The notes under the pieces: generated by a model
Databases searched by the model: none
What the model was told of the DNA's origin: nothing
What the model saw: only the letters and a program-made list of their open reading frames with translations
Shown: in pieces, positions 48,498 through 57,847 of the stretch
Layout: every line of letters starts with the position of its first letter
Numbering within the stretch: the stretch's first letter is position 1
NCBI RefSeq assembly: GCF_014697415.1
Contig: NZ_JACJRT010000007.1
Location: forward strand, 62,001 to 126,000
Direction of reading: 5' to 3'
DNA length: 64,000 bases
Origin: Cyanobium sp. FACHB-13342
GTDB lineage: Bacteria > Cyanobacteriota > Cyanobacteriia > PCC-6307 > Cyanobiaceae
Translations under genes and position numbers: made by a program

Positions 48498-49973
48498 GTG
48501 ACCGACAGCTGGGCTGACCAACTCGATCTGCTGATCCGGGCCCGCACCCCGATCCTCTGGATCCGCAGCCTGGAGGAGGAACGGGTGGAGACCCTCCTCG
48601 AGCAGGCCGCCCAACGGCTGGGGGCCCGCACCCTGCTGCGCTGGGATTTCATCGATGGTCTGAGCGGCGCCCCGAACCGCAGCGGGGAAGCCGCCCGCAA
48701 CCCGATGGCGGCCCTGGCCTGCCTCGACCCGCTGCCGCCCGAGCAGGGGGTCCTGCTGGTGCTGCGGGATTTCCATCGCTACTGCGAAGACGCGGGAGTG
48801 TGCCGCCGGCTCCGCAACCTGGCGGCCAGCCTGCGTCAGGCCCCCCGCACCCTGGTGATCACCGCCCCCGACTGGTCGATCCCCCGGGAACTCGAGGACA
48901 GCATCACCCTGCTGGATCTGCCCTTACCCGATGCCGAAGAGATCCGCGGCTTGCTGAGCACGATCGCCAACGCCAGCGGCCAGCCGCTGGCTGCCGCGGT
49001 GTGTGAGCAGCTCACGGCAGCCTGCCATGGTCTCAGCGAACAACGGGTGCGCCAACTGGCCGCCCGGGCCCTCGCCCGGCGGGGCCAGTTGGGGGAAGCG
49101 GATCTCGCCGAGGTGCTGGAGGAGAAGCGCCAGGCGATCGCCAAGAGCGAGCTGCTCGAGTACTGCCCCAGCGAGGCCACCCCGGCTGACATTGGCGGCC
49201 TGGAGGCGTTGAAGCACTGGCTGGAGCAGCGCCACATGGCCTTCAGCGAGGAGGCCATGCGCTACGGCCTGCCCCTGCCCCGGGGGGTGCTGCTGGTGGG
49301 GCCCCAGGGCACCGGCAAGTCGCTGACCGCCAAGGCCATCGCCCACAGCTGGAGCATGCCCTTGCTGCGGCTGGATGTGGGGCGGCTGTTCGCCGGCCTG
49401 GTGGGAGCGTCGGAGGCCCGCACCCGCGACATGATCCAGCGGGCGGAAGCCATGGCCCCCTGCGTGCTCTGGATCGACGAAATCGACAAGGGATTCGGCG
49501 GCGACGCCCGCAGCGACGGGGGCACCAGCCAGCGGGTGCTGGGCACGGTGCTCACCTGGATGGCGGAGAAAACCAGCGCCGTGTTCGTGGTGGCCACCGC
49601 CAATGGCGTCGACAAGCTGCCGGCCGAACTGCTGCGCAAGGGCCGGTTCGACGAGATCTTCCTGCTGGATTTGCCCAGCGCCGAGGAACGGCGGGCCATC
49701 CTCGACCTGCAACTGCGGCGGCGCCGGCCCGAGCACACCATTCCCCTGGAGGTTCTGGTGGACCGGACCGCCGGCTTCTCGGGGGCTGAGCTGGAGCAAA
49801 CCGTGATCGAGGCCATGCACCTGGCCTTTGCGGAACACAGGGAATTTGGGGAGGCCGACCTGATCGCCGCCGCCAGCCAGGTGGTGCCCCTCTCGCGCAC
49901 CGCCAGGGAGCAGCTGGAAGCCCTGCAGATCTGGGCCAGCAGCGGTCGGGCCCGGCCAGCGAGTCGGGCTTGA
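48498..49973 (+). CDS. ycf46: Ycf46-like AAA+ ATPase
   Basis: The 491-residue product is the AAA+ protein conserved as Ycf46 in algal plastids. An N-terminal half (PILWIRSLEEERVETLLEQ) resembles a degenerate ATPase domain. The C-terminal AAA module has Walker A GPQGTGKSLTAKAIA (about 270), Walker B CVLWIDEIDKGF, the sensor region VVATANGVDKLPAELLRKGRFDEIF and an Arg finger. Its role is uncertain; it is linked to photosynthetic or CO2-uptake regulation in Synechocystis. The start is GTG 48498, 10 bases after DUF177. Confidence 0.9.
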   Translation: MTDSWADQLDLLIRARTPILWIRSLEEERVETLLEQAAQRLGARTLLRWDFIDGLSGAPNRSGEAARNPMAALACLDPLPPEQGVLLVLRDFHRYCEDAGVCRRLRNLAASLRQAPRTLVITAPDWSIPRELEDSITLLDLPLPDAEEIRGLLSTIANASGQPLAAAVCEQLTAACHGLSEQRVRQLAARALARRGQLGEADLAEVLEEKRQAIAKSELLEYCPSEATPADIGGLEALKHWLEQRHMAFSEEAMRYGLPLPRGVLLVGPQGTGKSLTAKAIAHSWSMPLLRLDVGRLFAGLVGASEARTRDMIQRAEAMAPCVLWIDEIDKGFGGDARSDGGTSQRVLGTVLTWMAEKTSAVFVVATANGVDKLPAELLRKGRFDEIFLLDLPSAEERRAILDLQLRRRRPEHTIPLEVLVDRTAGFSGAELEQTVIEAMHLAFAEHREFGEADLIAAASQVVPLSRTAREQLEALQIWASSGRARPASRA

Positions 49974-50090
49974 AGGGCGGCCCTGATGTCGGGGCGTAAC
50001 GAACTCCGACACCAGGTAACAAGCTCCAGCGGAGGCCGGGACCACCAGGGCCAACACCCCTACGGTCTGGCCCATGCCGCCCGCCGCACC

Positions 50091-50264
50091 ATGACCCCGA
50101 CCCCCAACAGCCGTCCAGAAGTGGTGAGCCAGCTGGCCGTGGCCTGCCTGGGTGCGGGAGTTGTGACCACCGTGGCGGTGGCCCAGGGCCAGAACCCCCT
50201 CACCGCCCTCGGCATCACCCTGTTTTCTGCGGTGGCCGCCGTGATGGTGGGCCAGGCGATCTAG
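50091..50264 (+). CDS. Small membrane protein, unknown
   Basis: The 57-residue product has a polar start (MTPTPNSRPEVV) and two hydrophobic stretches, about 12-28 (SQLAVACLGAGVVTTVAV) and 36-56. It could form a helical hairpin in the membrane. I do not recognise it. ATG 50091 was chosen over an upstream start at 49986 because the leader is polar and uncharacteristic. Its TAG overlaps the TAG of the convergent mscS as CTAG. Confidence 0.5.
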   Translation: MTPTPNSRPEVVSQLAVACLGAGVVTTVAVAQGQNPLTALGITLFSAVAAVMVGQAI

Positions 50265-51076
50265 TTCACCGACGGGGTCGCCATCGCCACCGGAATCCGG
50301 GGCACGGGGAACCCGTTGTTGCCCAGCACCTCCACAATCATGCGGTTGGTGTCGAAATAGACCTGCCAGTAGGTGCTGGTGTGGGTGTAGGGGCGCACGG
50401 CGAGGCGAGGACCGCGCTCGCTGAATTCGAGCACCTCCACATCAGCCGGCTTGCCCTCGGCCTGGTTGGGCACCCGCTTGATGCCTTCCTTCAGCAGGGC
50501 AATGGCACGGTCCACATCAGCGGAGTTGTCGAGCTGGGCCACCAGATCCACACGGCGAAAGCTGTGCACCGAATAGTTCTGGATGGTGTCGCCGAACAAC
50601 TTGCCATTGGGCACGATGTTGCGCACGTTGTCGGGCGCCAGCAGAGAGGTGACGAACATGCCGATCTCCTCGACCGTGCCGGTGACGCCTGCAGCGGTGA
50701 TGAAGTCACCCACACTGAAGGGACGGAAGATCTGCAGAAACACGCCGGCAGCAAAGTTGCCGAGCATGCCGCTCCAGGCCGCACCAATCGCCACGCCGGC
50801 ACCGGCCAGCAGGGCGGCGAAGCTGGCGGTTTGAATGCCGAAGAAGCCCAGAATGGCCACCACCAGGATCACCCGCAACACCGCCGCGAGGATGTTGATC
50901 AGATAGCCAACGACCGTGACATCCAGACTGCTGTGGCGCAAACTTTTGCGCAAAATGCGCATCGCCATCTGAATGAGCCAGCCACCGGCGATCCACAGGG
51001 CGACCGCCCCCACCAGCTTCAACACAAAGGGCACGATCGTGCTCGCCACGAGCACAGAAAGATCCGGAATAGGCAT
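50261..51076 (-). CDS. mscS: Small-conductance mechanosensitive channel (MscS)
   Basis: MscS opens under membrane tension to release solutes after osmotic downshock. The 271-residue product has three N-terminal helices and the pore-lining helix with GFFGIQTASFAALLAGAGVAIGAAWSGMLGNFAAGVFLQIFRPF. The cytoplasmic domain has NGKLFGDTIQNYSVHSFRRVDL. ATG 51076 is used; an in-frame extension to 51109 adds 11 residues. It is divergent from the class V aminotransferase. Confidence 0.94.
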   Translation of the reverse strand: MPIPDLSVLVASTIVPFVLKLVGAVALWIAGGWLIQMAMRILRKSLRHSSLDVTVVGYLINILAAVLRVILVVAILGFFGIQTASFAALLAGAGVAIGAAWSGMLGNFAAGVFLQIFRPFSVGDFITAAGVTGTVEEIGMFVTSLLAPDNVRNIVPNGKLFGDTIQNYSVHSFRRVDLVAQLDNSADVDRAIALLKEGIKRVPNQAEGKPADVEVLEFSERGPRLAVRPYTHTSTYWQVYFDTNRMIVEVLGNNGFPVPRIPVAMATPSVN

Positions 51077-51172
51077 CGCCAAGGTGAACCGACACGGGGA
51101 AGGCATCACCTTCGTGGATCACTCCCCCAGCCGTCAATCCAATGCCAGGATCCCGGAAAACGGGTGTCGCTG

Positions 51173-52327
51173 ATGGCCGCTGATTTCCGGGCCCTGTTGC
51201 CCGCCCTGGCCAACAAGACCTACTTCAACTATGGCGGCCAGGGCCCCCTCCCCACCCCCTCGCTCCAGGCCATCACCGGCGCCTGGGTGCAGATCCAGGA
51301 GCTGGGTCCGTTCACCGGCGCGGTGTGGCCCTTCATCGAACAGACCACCGGCCGACTCCGCCAGCACCTGGCCCGCTGGTTTGGCGTGCCCCCGCACCGG
51401 CTCGCCTTCACCGAAAACGTCACCAGCGGCTGCGTGTTGCCGCTCTGGGGACTCCCCTGGCAACCAGGTGACGAACTGCTGATCGGCGACTGCGAGCACC
51501 CGGGGGTGGTGGCCGCCTGCCGGGAACTGGCGCGCCGCCAGGGGCTGCAGCTGGCCACCCTGCCCGTGGCCGATCTGCGCGGCAGCGCCGCCGAAACCGA
51601 CGCCCTGGTGCTGGAGCGGCTGGAGCAGCGACTCACCCCCGCCACCCGACTGGTGGTGCTCTCCCACCTGCTCTGGAACACCGGCCAGCTGATGCCGATC
51701 AGCGCGGTAGCCCAGGCGCTGGCCGTCCACAGCCGCCACCCCTGGCTGCTGGTGGATGGGGCCCAGTCGCTGGGCTGCATCCCCCTGGCACAAGCCGCCG
51801 CCGCCGCCGACATCTACGCCTGCACGGGCCACAAGTGGTGCTGCGGCCCTGAAGGTCTGGGGGCCGTGGCCCTCTCCGAACGGGTGTTGGAGCAGGCCCA
51901 GCCCACCCTGATCGGCTGGCGCAGTCTCCGCTCCGAGGCCAGCGGCAGCAGCGGCTTCCACCGCGATAGTCGGCGCTTTGAGGTGGCCACCTCCTGCGTG
52001 CCCCTCTATGCCGGACTGGAGCAGTCGCTGCAGCTGCTGGAGGCCGAAGGCAGCGCCGAAGCGCGGCTGGCAGGAATCCAACGGCGCAGCCAACGGCTCT
52101 GGCAGGGGCTTCAGGCCCACCCACGGGTGCGCCCGCTGTTGAAGGAGGCCCCGCCGGCAGGCCTGGTGAGCTTTGAACTGGAGGGCGAAGTCCCCGAGGC
52201 GACGGTGACCCGCCTAGGCCAGCAGGCCATCTGGCTGCGCAGCCTCGACGAGCCCCATTGCCTGCGGGCCTGCACCCACATCACCACCACGGATGCGGAG
52301 ATCGACCAGCTGTTGGGCAGCCTTTAG
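51173..52327 (+). CDS. Class V aminotransferase (cysteine desulfurase / C-S lyase-like)
   Basis: The 384-residue product is a fold-type I PLP enzyme of aminotransferase class V. It has TYFNYGGQGPLPTPSLQAI at the start, AFTENVTSGCVLPLWGLPW, LVDGAQSLGC, and the PLP lysine in YACTGHKWCCGPEGLGAV. It resembles the cyanobacterial L-cystine C-S lyase (C-DES) group and isopenicillin-N epimerase-like proteins more than NifS/SufS, but the active-site loop Cys cannot be fixed here. ATG 51173 is used; GTG 51164 is possible. A longer upstream frame is antisense to mscS and was rejected. Confidence 0.85.
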   Translation: MAADFRALLPALANKTYFNYGGQGPLPTPSLQAITGAWVQIQELGPFTGAVWPFIEQTTGRLRQHLARWFGVPPHRLAFTENVTSGCVLPLWGLPWQPGDELLIGDCEHPGVVAACRELARRQGLQLATLPVADLRGSAAETDALVLERLEQRLTPATRLVVLSHLLWNTGQLMPISAVAQALAVHSRHPWLLVDGAQSLGCIPLAQAAAAADIYACTGHKWCCGPEGLGAVALSERVLEQAQPTLIGWRSLRSEASGSSGFHRDSRRFEVATSCVPLYAGLEQSLQLLEAEGSAEARLAGIQRRSQRLWQGLQAHPRVRPLLKEAPPAGLVSFELEGEVPEATVTRLGQQAIWLRSLDEPHCLRACTHITTTDAEIDQLLGSL

Positions 52328-52400
52328 GGCCGACGCCCCCAGGCCCACGCTGCCAAACAGAACAACCCTGGCCACAGTGAAGGAAACCCGGAGTCCGTTC

Positions 52401-52745
52401 ATGAGACCCCTCCGCACCCATGGGCAATTGCTGCTGCTGAGCGCCTGCAGCGCCGGCCTGAGCTGCACCGCACTGTTGGGCACCCCACTGGTGGCTCCGC
52501 CCGCCGCCCAGGCGACGACAGAGCAAAAAGCCTCTCCCTACGCCGCCCCCCAGGACGAAACGGATCGCAAGGCCGAAGCCGGCAACGCCAAGGAGTCACC
52601 CTTTGCCGGGGCCAAGGAGAGCGATGGCGCCACCCAAGCGGCGCTGCGGGTGGACCGCACCAAACTCTGGTGGCTGCTGCTGCCGGTGGGACTGGCGGTG
52701 ATCAGCTACGGGGCCCTGCGCTCCCAGGAAGGAACCCCGCACTGA
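52401..52745 (+). CDS. Hypothetical exported or membrane protein
   Basis: I do not recognise this 114-residue protein. A basic start with a hydrophobic stretch (GQLLLLSACSAGLSCTALLG) followed by ...AAQAT looks like a signal peptide. A charged, Ala/Glu/Lys-rich, probably disordered middle (about 38-85) follows. A C-terminal hydrophobic segment (WWLLLPVGLAVISYGAL) predicts a membrane anchor, so the protein may be periplasmic with its tail in the membrane. The start is ATG 52401. It stands alone, convergent with aqpZ. Confidence 0.5.
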   Translation: MRPLRTHGQLLLLSACSAGLSCTALLGTPLVAPPAAQATTEQKASPYAAPQDETDRKAEAGNAKESPFAGAKESDGATQAALRVDRTKLWWLLLPVGLAVISYGALRSQEGTPH

Positions 52746-52797
52746 TCAAGCCCCCCTGCTGGTGGCGGCCTGATCGTGGAATGGGCAGGCTGCCGCC

Positions 52798-53544
52798 TCA
52801 GGAGCTGGGGCGACCACCCTCGAGCAGCTGCCGCTGCACCCAGCCCGCCAGCAGGGCCCCGACGATGGGGGCCAGCCAGAACAGCCACAGCTGGCCCATC
52901 GCATCCCCGCCCACCCAGAGGGCCACACCCGTGCTGCGGGCGGGATTCACCGAGGTGTTGGTGACCGGAATGCTGATCAGGTGGATCAGCGTCAGCGACA
53001 GCCCGATCGGCACCCCGGCCATGCTCGCGATGGCATCCCGGTGGGTGGTGCCGAGAATCACCAGCAGGAAGATGAAGGTGAGCACCACCTCGATCAGAAG
53101 GGCCGACACCAGGCCGTAGCCGCCCGGGGAGTGGGCTCCGAACCCGTTGGTGGCCAGGGGATTGGAGCCGGAGAGTTCAAAGCCCGGCCGGCCACTGGCA
53201 ATGCCGTACAGCAAGCCGCCCGCCAGCGTGCCGCCCAGCACCTGGGCCACGATGTAAGGCAACAGATGGGATCCGGGCATGCGGCCACTCGCCCACAGCC
53301 CAAAACTCACGGCCGGATTGATGTGGCAACCGGAGATATGGCCGATGGCATAGGCCATGGTGAGCAGGGTGAGACCAAAAGCCAGGGACACCCCAAGGAA
53401 ACCCAGGCCCAGGGGGTTGGCATCGGCCTGGGCATAGGGGAACACGGCAGCCAGCACGGCACTGCCGCAGCCACCGAACACCAACCAGAACGTTCCGATC
53501 AGCTCAGCCAGGAAGCGCCTGGACAGGGGTTGGGCCTGGGACAT
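52798..53544 (-). CDS. aqpZ: Aquaporin Z
   Basis: This is a water channel of the MIP family. The 248-residue product has six membrane helices and two NPA half-helices, in [10 protein letters not shown] and [10 protein letters not shown]. The second is followed by Arg, which with His in the helix-5 region gives the narrow water-selective filter of AqpZ rather than a glycerol facilitator. An ATG at 53544 begins [21 protein letters not shown]. It is on the same strand as murE, with about 108 bases between them. Confidence 0.96.
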   Translation of the reverse strand: MSQAQPLSRRFLAELIGTFWLVFGGCGSAVLAAVFPYAQADANPLGLGFLGVSLAFGLTLLTMAYAIGHISGCHINPAVSFGLWASGRMPGSHLLPYIVAQVLGGTLAGGLLYGIASGRPGFELSGSNPLATNGFGAHSPGGYGLVSALLIEVVLTFIFLLVILGTTHRDAIASMAGVPIGLSLTLIHLISIPVTNTSVNPARSTGVALWVGGDAMGQLWLFWLAPIVGALLAGWVQRQLLEGGRPSS

Positions 53545-53652
53545 CGGCAAAAACCAGGGGTGTCAACAGATCCGCGCACGGTAAGCAGCGCAACGGGGAG
53601 CGGCCAGAGGTCCGTCGTGATTGTTGGCGATCCCCCTGGACCGTCCTGCCCC

Positions 53653-55152
53653 TCAGGCCCGGCGCCTCCGCAGCGCCTTCTCCGCCTCCTCGCGGTCGTC
53701 AAAGTGGATCTTGGTGGTGCCGAGGATCTGGTAATCCTCATGGCCCTTGCCGGCGATCAGCACCAGGTCCCCCGGCGCCGCCTCCGCAATGGCGGTGGCG
53801 ATCGCTGTGGCCCGATCCCCCTCCACCGCCACAGGACGATCCACCGGGCTACCGGCCACCACGTCGGCCAGGATCTGCTGGGGATCTTCCGTGCGGGGGT
53901 TGTCGGAGGTGACCACCACCTGATCGGCCAGTTCAGCCGCGATGGCGCCCATCTGGGGCCGCTTGCTGCGGTCGCGGTCACCCCCGCAGCCAAACACGCA
54001 GATCAGCCGCCCGGCGGTGAAGGGGCGGCAGGCGGCCAGGGCATTGGCCAGGCCATCGGGGGTGTGGGCGTAGTCGACCAACACCGCCGGGTCGCCAGCC
54101 CCATCGCCCACCAGCACCCGCTCCATCCGCCCGGGCACACCGCGGAAGCTGGCCAGGCCCGCCAACAACTGGGACAACGGGATGCCCTGCTGGACCAGGG
54201 CTCCCACGGCCTGCAACAGGTTCATCAGGTTGAAGCGGCCCAGCAGGGGGGAGTGGAAGGCCCCCTCCCCCAGCGGCGTCTGCAGCACCCCGCGCACCCC
54301 GTCGGCGCCGAGCACCAGATCCCGGATGAACAGCTCGGCTCCGGGATCCTCCAGGGAACTGCGCCAGCAGGCCGAACCGAGCCGCGCGGCCAACGGGGCA
54401 CCCCAGGGGTCATCGCCGTTGACCACGGCGCGGCTGCCGCTGCCATCCCAGAGGGGCGGAGCAAACAGCCGGGCCTTGGCCTCGAAGTAGGCCTGCATCG
54501 ACGGGTGGTAGTCGAGGTGGTCCTGGGTGAGGTTGGTGAACACCGCCCCTGCGAAGCGGCAACCCGCCACCCGCTGCTGATCCAGGGCGTGGGAGCTCAC
54601 CTCCATGGCCGCAATCTGGGCACCGGCCTCCACGGCCTGGGCCAGCTGGGCCTGCAGCAGATCGGCAAAGGCCGTGGTGTGCTGGGCGGTCACACTGTGA
54701 CCAGGCCAGCGGTTGACCAGGGTGCCGAACAGGGCCGCCGGGCGGCCGGCACGGTTGGCCAGGTGTTCGATCAGATGGGTGGTGGTGGTTTTGCCGTTGG
54801 TGCCGGTGACGCCGATCAGGGCCAGGCGTCGACTGGGTTGGGCCCAGAACGCAGCCGCCAGCAGACCCGCCCAGCCCGCCAGGGGTTCGGGACTGACCAG
54901 CACCGCATCGCCGGGGCCCGGGGGCTGGGCCGCCGCGGCCGCCGGGCTGATCACGGCCGCCACAGCGCCGGCTTGCAGCGCCTGGGGCCAGAAACAGCCC
55001 CCGTCCACCTGGGTCCCTGGCAACCCCACAAACAGAGTGCCCCGGCCCACCCGCCGGGAGTCGCAGCTGATGCCGCTCACCTCCCCGTTGGGCAAGCCCT
55101 CCGGCAGCTCCAGACCCACGTCCCGCAGGATCGGATGGAGCAGCTGGGTCAT
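53653..55152 (-). CDS. murE: UDP-MurNAc-L-Ala-D-Glu:meso-diaminopimelate ligase
   Basis: MurE adds the third stem-peptide residue to the peptidoglycan precursor. The 499-residue product has the three Mur domains. Marks are [21 protein letters not shown] in domain 1, [19 protein letters not shown] (ATP loop), [12 protein letters not shown], the carbamylated-Lys segment EAKARLF and [10 protein letters not shown]. The DNPR motif ([12 protein letters not shown]) specifies meso-diaminopimelate over lysine. The start is ATG 55152. It precedes no other mur gene here. Confidence 0.97.
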   Translation of the reverse strand: MTQLLHPILRDVGLELPEGLPNGEVSGISCDSRRVGRGTLFVGLPGTQVDGGCFWPQALQAGAVAAVISPAAAAAQPPGPGDAVLVSPEPLAGWAGLLAAAFWAQPSRRLALIGVTGTNGKTTTTHLIEHLANRAGRPAALFGTLVNRWPGHSVTAQHTTAFADLLQAQLAQAVEAGAQIAAMEVSSHALDQQRVAGCRFAGAVFTNLTQDHLDYHPSMQAYFEAKARLFAPPLWDGSGSRAVVNGDDPWGAPLAARLGSACWRSSLEDPGAELFIRDLVLGADGVRGVLQTPLGEGAFHSPLLGRFNLMNLLQAVGALVQQGIPLSQLLAGLASFRGVPGRMERVLVGDGAGDPAVLVDYAHTPDGLANALAACRPFTAGRLICVFGCGGDRDRSKRPQMGAIAAELADQVVVTSDNPRTEDPQQILADVVAGSPVDRPVAVEGDRATAIATAIAEAAPGDLVLIAGKGHEDYQILGTTKIHFDDREEAEKALRRRRA

Positions 55153-55179
55153 GGCACCAGATGGCTGAATGGCGCCTTT

Positions 55180-55452
55180 CTAAGCGTCCTGGCCTGAAAA
55201 ACCGTGCTTCTGCAACCAAACCCGCAGGCTGTCCCCCATCAGCCGTGGGGGCACCCGGGGCAACACCTGGTCCCCCTGGGGTGAGCGCAGCACCAGCACC
55301 GGCACATCCAGGCCAAAGCGGGCCTGGAGAGCGGCATCGCCATCCACGTCGATCTGCTCAATCGCCTGGGGCAAGGCCAGGGCCTGCAGCTTCTCAGCCA
55401 GGCCCTCACACAGGCAGCAGCCCTGACGGGTCATCAACACCAGAACGGGCAT
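55180..55452 (-). CDS. Glutaredoxin-like / DUF836 thiol protein
   Basis: The 90-residue product is a small thioredoxin-fold protein of the glutaredoxin-like (DUF836) type. It has VLVLMTRQGCCLCEGLAEKLQ, with a CxxC active site, then QIDVDGDAALQARFGLDVPVL with the cis-Pro segment. The site differs from classical CPYC glutaredoxins. ATG 55452 is used. It sits 27 bases before murE and 15 bases after yidD on the same strand, so the three could share a transcript. Confidence 0.85.
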   Translation of the reverse strand: MPVLVLMTRQGCCLCEGLAEKLQALALPQAIEQIDVDGDAALQARFGLDVPVLVLRSPQGDQVLPRVPPRLMGDSLRVWLQKHGFSGQDA

Positions 55453-55467
55453 CACGCGAACCGGCCG

Positions 55468-55791
55468 TCAATCGGGAACGGGATCACACCCACAGGGGGT
55501 GAAGGGATGGCAGCGCAGCAGGCGCTTCAGGGTGAGCCAGCTGCCCCGCCAGGCCCCATGGCGGCTGATCGCCTCCAGGCCGTAGGCGCTGCAGCTGGGG
55601 ATAAAGCGGCAGCGGGGACCCAGCAGGGGGGAAATCCACTGGCGGTAGAGACCAATGAGGGCCAGCAACAGGGCCCCAGCCCACCGGGCCAGCAGCCCCC
55701 GATCCGAGGCTTCCAGCGAGGCGAGGCCAGGCTGGGGCTGCAGCTCAAGGCTGGGCGGACCAACCGATAGGATCGACCGTTGGCGCGGCAA
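55468..55791 (-). CDS. yidD: YidD membrane protein insertion efficiency factor
   Basis: YidD aids YidC-dependent insertion. The 107-residue product has the complete family core: [35 protein letters not shown], then [13 protein letters not shown] and CGCDPVPD. All three conserved Cys of the family pattern ([14 protein letters not shown]) are visible. The start is uncertain: TTG 55791 is the first usable start and leaves about 45 non-conserved residues before the core; a weak internal start may be used. It is divergent from rpsD. Confidence 0.85.
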   Translation of the reverse strand: MPRQRSILSVGPPSLELQPQPGLASLEASDRGLLARWAGALLLALIGLYRQWISPLLGPRCRFIPSCSAYGLEAISRHGAWRGSWLTLKRLLRCHPFTPCGCDPVPD

Positions 55792-55883
55792 GGCGCGGGT
55801 TTGCGGGGTTTTCCCAGCATGCTCGATCCCCCATCGCCATCGGGTGTTCCCTCGGGAGCCCTTCGTCCTTCGAACTCGACTTC

Positions 55884-56492
55884 ATGTCTCGCTACCGCGG
55901 CCCTCGTCTGAGGATCACGCGGCGCTTGGGAGACCTTCCCGGTCTCACCCGTAAGTCCGCCAAGCGGTCTTATCCCCCCGGTCAGCACGGCCAAGCCCGT
56001 CGCAAGCGCTCCGAATACGCCATCCGCCTGGAAGAGAAGCAGAAGCTTCGCTTCAACTACGGCATTTCCGAACGTCAGCTGGTTCGCTACGTCAAGAAAG
56101 CCCGTGCCCAGGAGGGTTCCACCGGAACCAACCTGCTCAAACTGCTCGAGAACCGTCTCGACAACATTTGTTTCCGCCTCGGCTTCGGCCCCACCGTGCC
56201 CGGTGCCCGTCAGCTGGTGAACCATGGCCACGTGACCGTGAATGGTCGCGTCGTGGACATCCCCAGCTACCAATGCAGGGCCGGCGATGTGGTGGCCGTG
56301 CGCGAGCGCAAGCAAAGCAAGAAACTGGCCGAGGGCAACCTGGAGTTTCCTGGTCTGGCCAACATCCCGCCCCACCTCGAGCTGGACAAGAACAAGCTCG
56401 TCGCCAAGGTGATCAGCAAGTGCGAGCGCGAGTGGGTCGCCCTCGAGATCAACGAACTGCTGGTGGTGGAGTTTTACTCCCGCAAGGTGTGA
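55884..56492 (+). CDS. rpsD: 30S ribosomal protein S4
   Basis: S4 nucleates assembly of the 30S subunit. The 202-residue product starts [22 protein letters not shown], continues [34 protein letters not shown], and has the S4 RNA-binding domain [21 protein letters not shown]. No zinc-binding Cys set is seen, as in other cyanobacteria. It is followed directly by a strong intrinsic terminator, so it is monocistronic. A TAGGAT box at 55768-55773 could be its promoter. Confidence 0.97.
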   Translation: MSRYRGPRLRITRRLGDLPGLTRKSAKRSYPPGQHGQARRKRSEYAIRLEEKQKLRFNYGISERQLVRYVKKARAQEGSTGTNLLKLLENRLDNICFRLGFGPTVPGARQLVNHGHVTVNGRVVDIPSYQCRAGDVVAVRERKQSKKLAEGNLEFPGLANIPPHLELDKNKLVAKVISKCEREWVALEINELLVVEFYSRKV

Positions 56493-56519
56493 TCCGGCAG
56501 CTGCCCGGGTCGTTTCCCA

Positions 56520-56547
56520 GCCCTCGCCTCACGGCGGGGGCTTTTTT
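56520..56547 (+). terminator. Intrinsic terminator of rpsD
   Basis: A 9-bp stem (GCCCTCGCC at 56520-56528 with GGCGGGGGC at 56533-56541, one G-T pair) and a TCAC loop are followed by TTTTTT. It lies 28 bases after the rpsD stop. It is the clearest terminator in the window. Confidence 0.9.
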
Positions 56548-56598
56548 GTTGTAGCCCCACCAAAGGGGAGGCCAGGAGCTGACCAGGAGTGTCCTCCC

Positions 56599-56961
56599 TC
56601 AATCGCGTTTGCGGGAGGGAAATGGCATGGCGGCGAAAGCAAACATGGCCAAGCCGAGTCCAACCGACTGACCGCCTTGATTGTTGATGCTGACCGCAAT
56701 CAAACTGTCGCTGGATACAGCTCTGACCTTCAGTCCACCCAGGCCATTGTTGATCAAAATCAGGCCAGACATCACAAACAGAACCCGGGCGATCACACCG
56801 CGCGACAGCCAGTTGGACAGGATCTCAAAGGGAGATCGTTGTTCCACCGGAAAGCGGGCTCGGTGCTCCCGTTCCGTCCTGGCCAGAATCGCCTCGATCT
56901 CTTGCTGACTGGGCTGGGGCTTGGGGGGTAAGCCTGGAACCGGGGGGAGAGAATCCGTCAT
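56599..56961 (-). CDS. Hypothetical membrane protein
   Basis: I do not recognise the 120-residue product. A Pro-rich start (MTDSLPPVPGLPPKPQPSQQ) leads into a charged helix (EIEAILARTEREHRARF). Two hydrophobic segments follow at about 56-75 (VIARVLFVMSGLILINNGLGG) and 92-113 (GLGLAMFAFAAMPF), and it ends in a basic RKRD. It is somewhat less GC-rich than its neighbours. ATG 56961 abuts the trpC stop, so the gene is probably cotranscribed after trpC. Confidence 0.6.
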   Translation of the reverse strand: MTDSLPPVPGLPPKPQPSQQEIEAILARTEREHRARFPVEQRSPFEILSNWLSRGVIARVLFVMSGLILINNGLGGLKVRAVSSDSLIAVSINNQGGQSVGLGLAMFAFAAMPFPSRKRD

Positions 56962-57846
56962 CTACCCGCCGATCAGGGTCTCCAAGGCGGCCGTGACGTC
57001 GGCCTGGCGCATCAGGGATTCACCCACCAGCACCGCATCGGCGCCGGCGCCCTGCACGCGGTCGAGGTCGTCGCGGCTGAACAGGCCCGACTCACTCACC
57101 AGCAGGCAACCCTTAGCGCGGATCTGGTCGCCGTAGCGGGCGGTGAGCTGCTCGGTGGTGGCCAGATCGGTGTGGAAGGTGGCCAGATCCCGGTTGTTGA
57201 TCCCGATCAACTGCACCCCGTCGAGGGCCAGCACCCGCTCCATCTCCTCGGCGTCATGGACCTCCACCAGCACGGTGAGGCCCAGGCTGCGGGCCACCTT
57301 GAGCAGATAGCCCAGGTCCTGGTCGGTGAGGATGGCGGCGATCAGCAGGGCCGCATCGGCCCCGGCGGCCCGGGCCTGATACAGCTGGTAGGGGCTGAGG
57401 ATGAAGTCCTTGCACAGCAGGGGCAGGTCCACCACCTGGCGCACCTGTACCAGCACCTCAAAGCCCCCTTGGAAAAACTGTTTGTCGGTGAGCACCGACA
57501 AACAGCTGGCCCCACCGGCGGCGTAGCCCTTGGCGATGGCTTCCGGATCGAAATCCTCGCGGATCACCCCCTTGCTGGGGCTGGCCTTCTTCACCTCGGC
57601 GATCACCGCCGGCTTGCGGCAGCTGGCCTTCAGGGCCGCTAGGAAGTCGCGCGGCGCCGGCAACTCGGCCACCTGCTGTTTGAGTTTCTCCAGGGGCACC
57701 CGCTCGCGGGCGGCGGCCACCTCCCGGTCTTTCTCCCAGACGATCTTTTCAAGAATGTGACGGGGCTCCCCCTCCTCGTGGGGAATGGCGTATTCGAGGA
57801 AGGCCACCTTCACCTTGGGATTGGGAGGCCGGCGACGGATCTCCAT
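56962..57846 (-). CDS. trpC: Indole-3-glycerol phosphate synthase
   Basis: TrpC closes the indole ring in tryptophan synthesis. The 294-residue TIM barrel has an N-terminal extension (about 1-50), then [16 protein letters not shown] (catalytic Lys), [58 protein letters not shown] and [12 protein letters not shown], all conserved in the family. The N-terminal extension is usual in cyanobacteria. It follows lpdA by one base and has no other trp genes beside it. Confidence 0.96.
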   Translation of the reverse strand: MEIRRRPPNPKVKVAFLEYAIPHEEGEPRHILEKIVWEKDREVAAARERVPLEKLKQQVAELPAPRDFLAALKASCRKPAVIAEVKKASPSKGVIREDFDPEAIAKGYAAGGASCLSVLTDKQFFQGGFEVLVQVRQVVDLPLLCKDFILSPYQLYQARAAGADAALLIAAILTDQDLGYLLKVARSLGLTVLVEVHDAEEMERVLALDGVQLIGINNRDLATFHTDLATTEQLTARYGDQIRAKGCLLVSESGLFSRDDLDRVQGAGADAVLVGESLMRQADVTAALETLIGG

Positions 57847-57847
57847 C

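Noticed and set aside
50381-51172. N-terminal extension of the class V aminotransferase
   Set aside because: The extra 264 codons are antisense to mscS and have no aminotransferase sequence; the fold starts at 51173.
52981-55197. Long open frame antisense to aqpZ and murE
   Set aside because: AqpZ and MurE are unmistakable on the minus strand; this frame is a GC-driven shadow.
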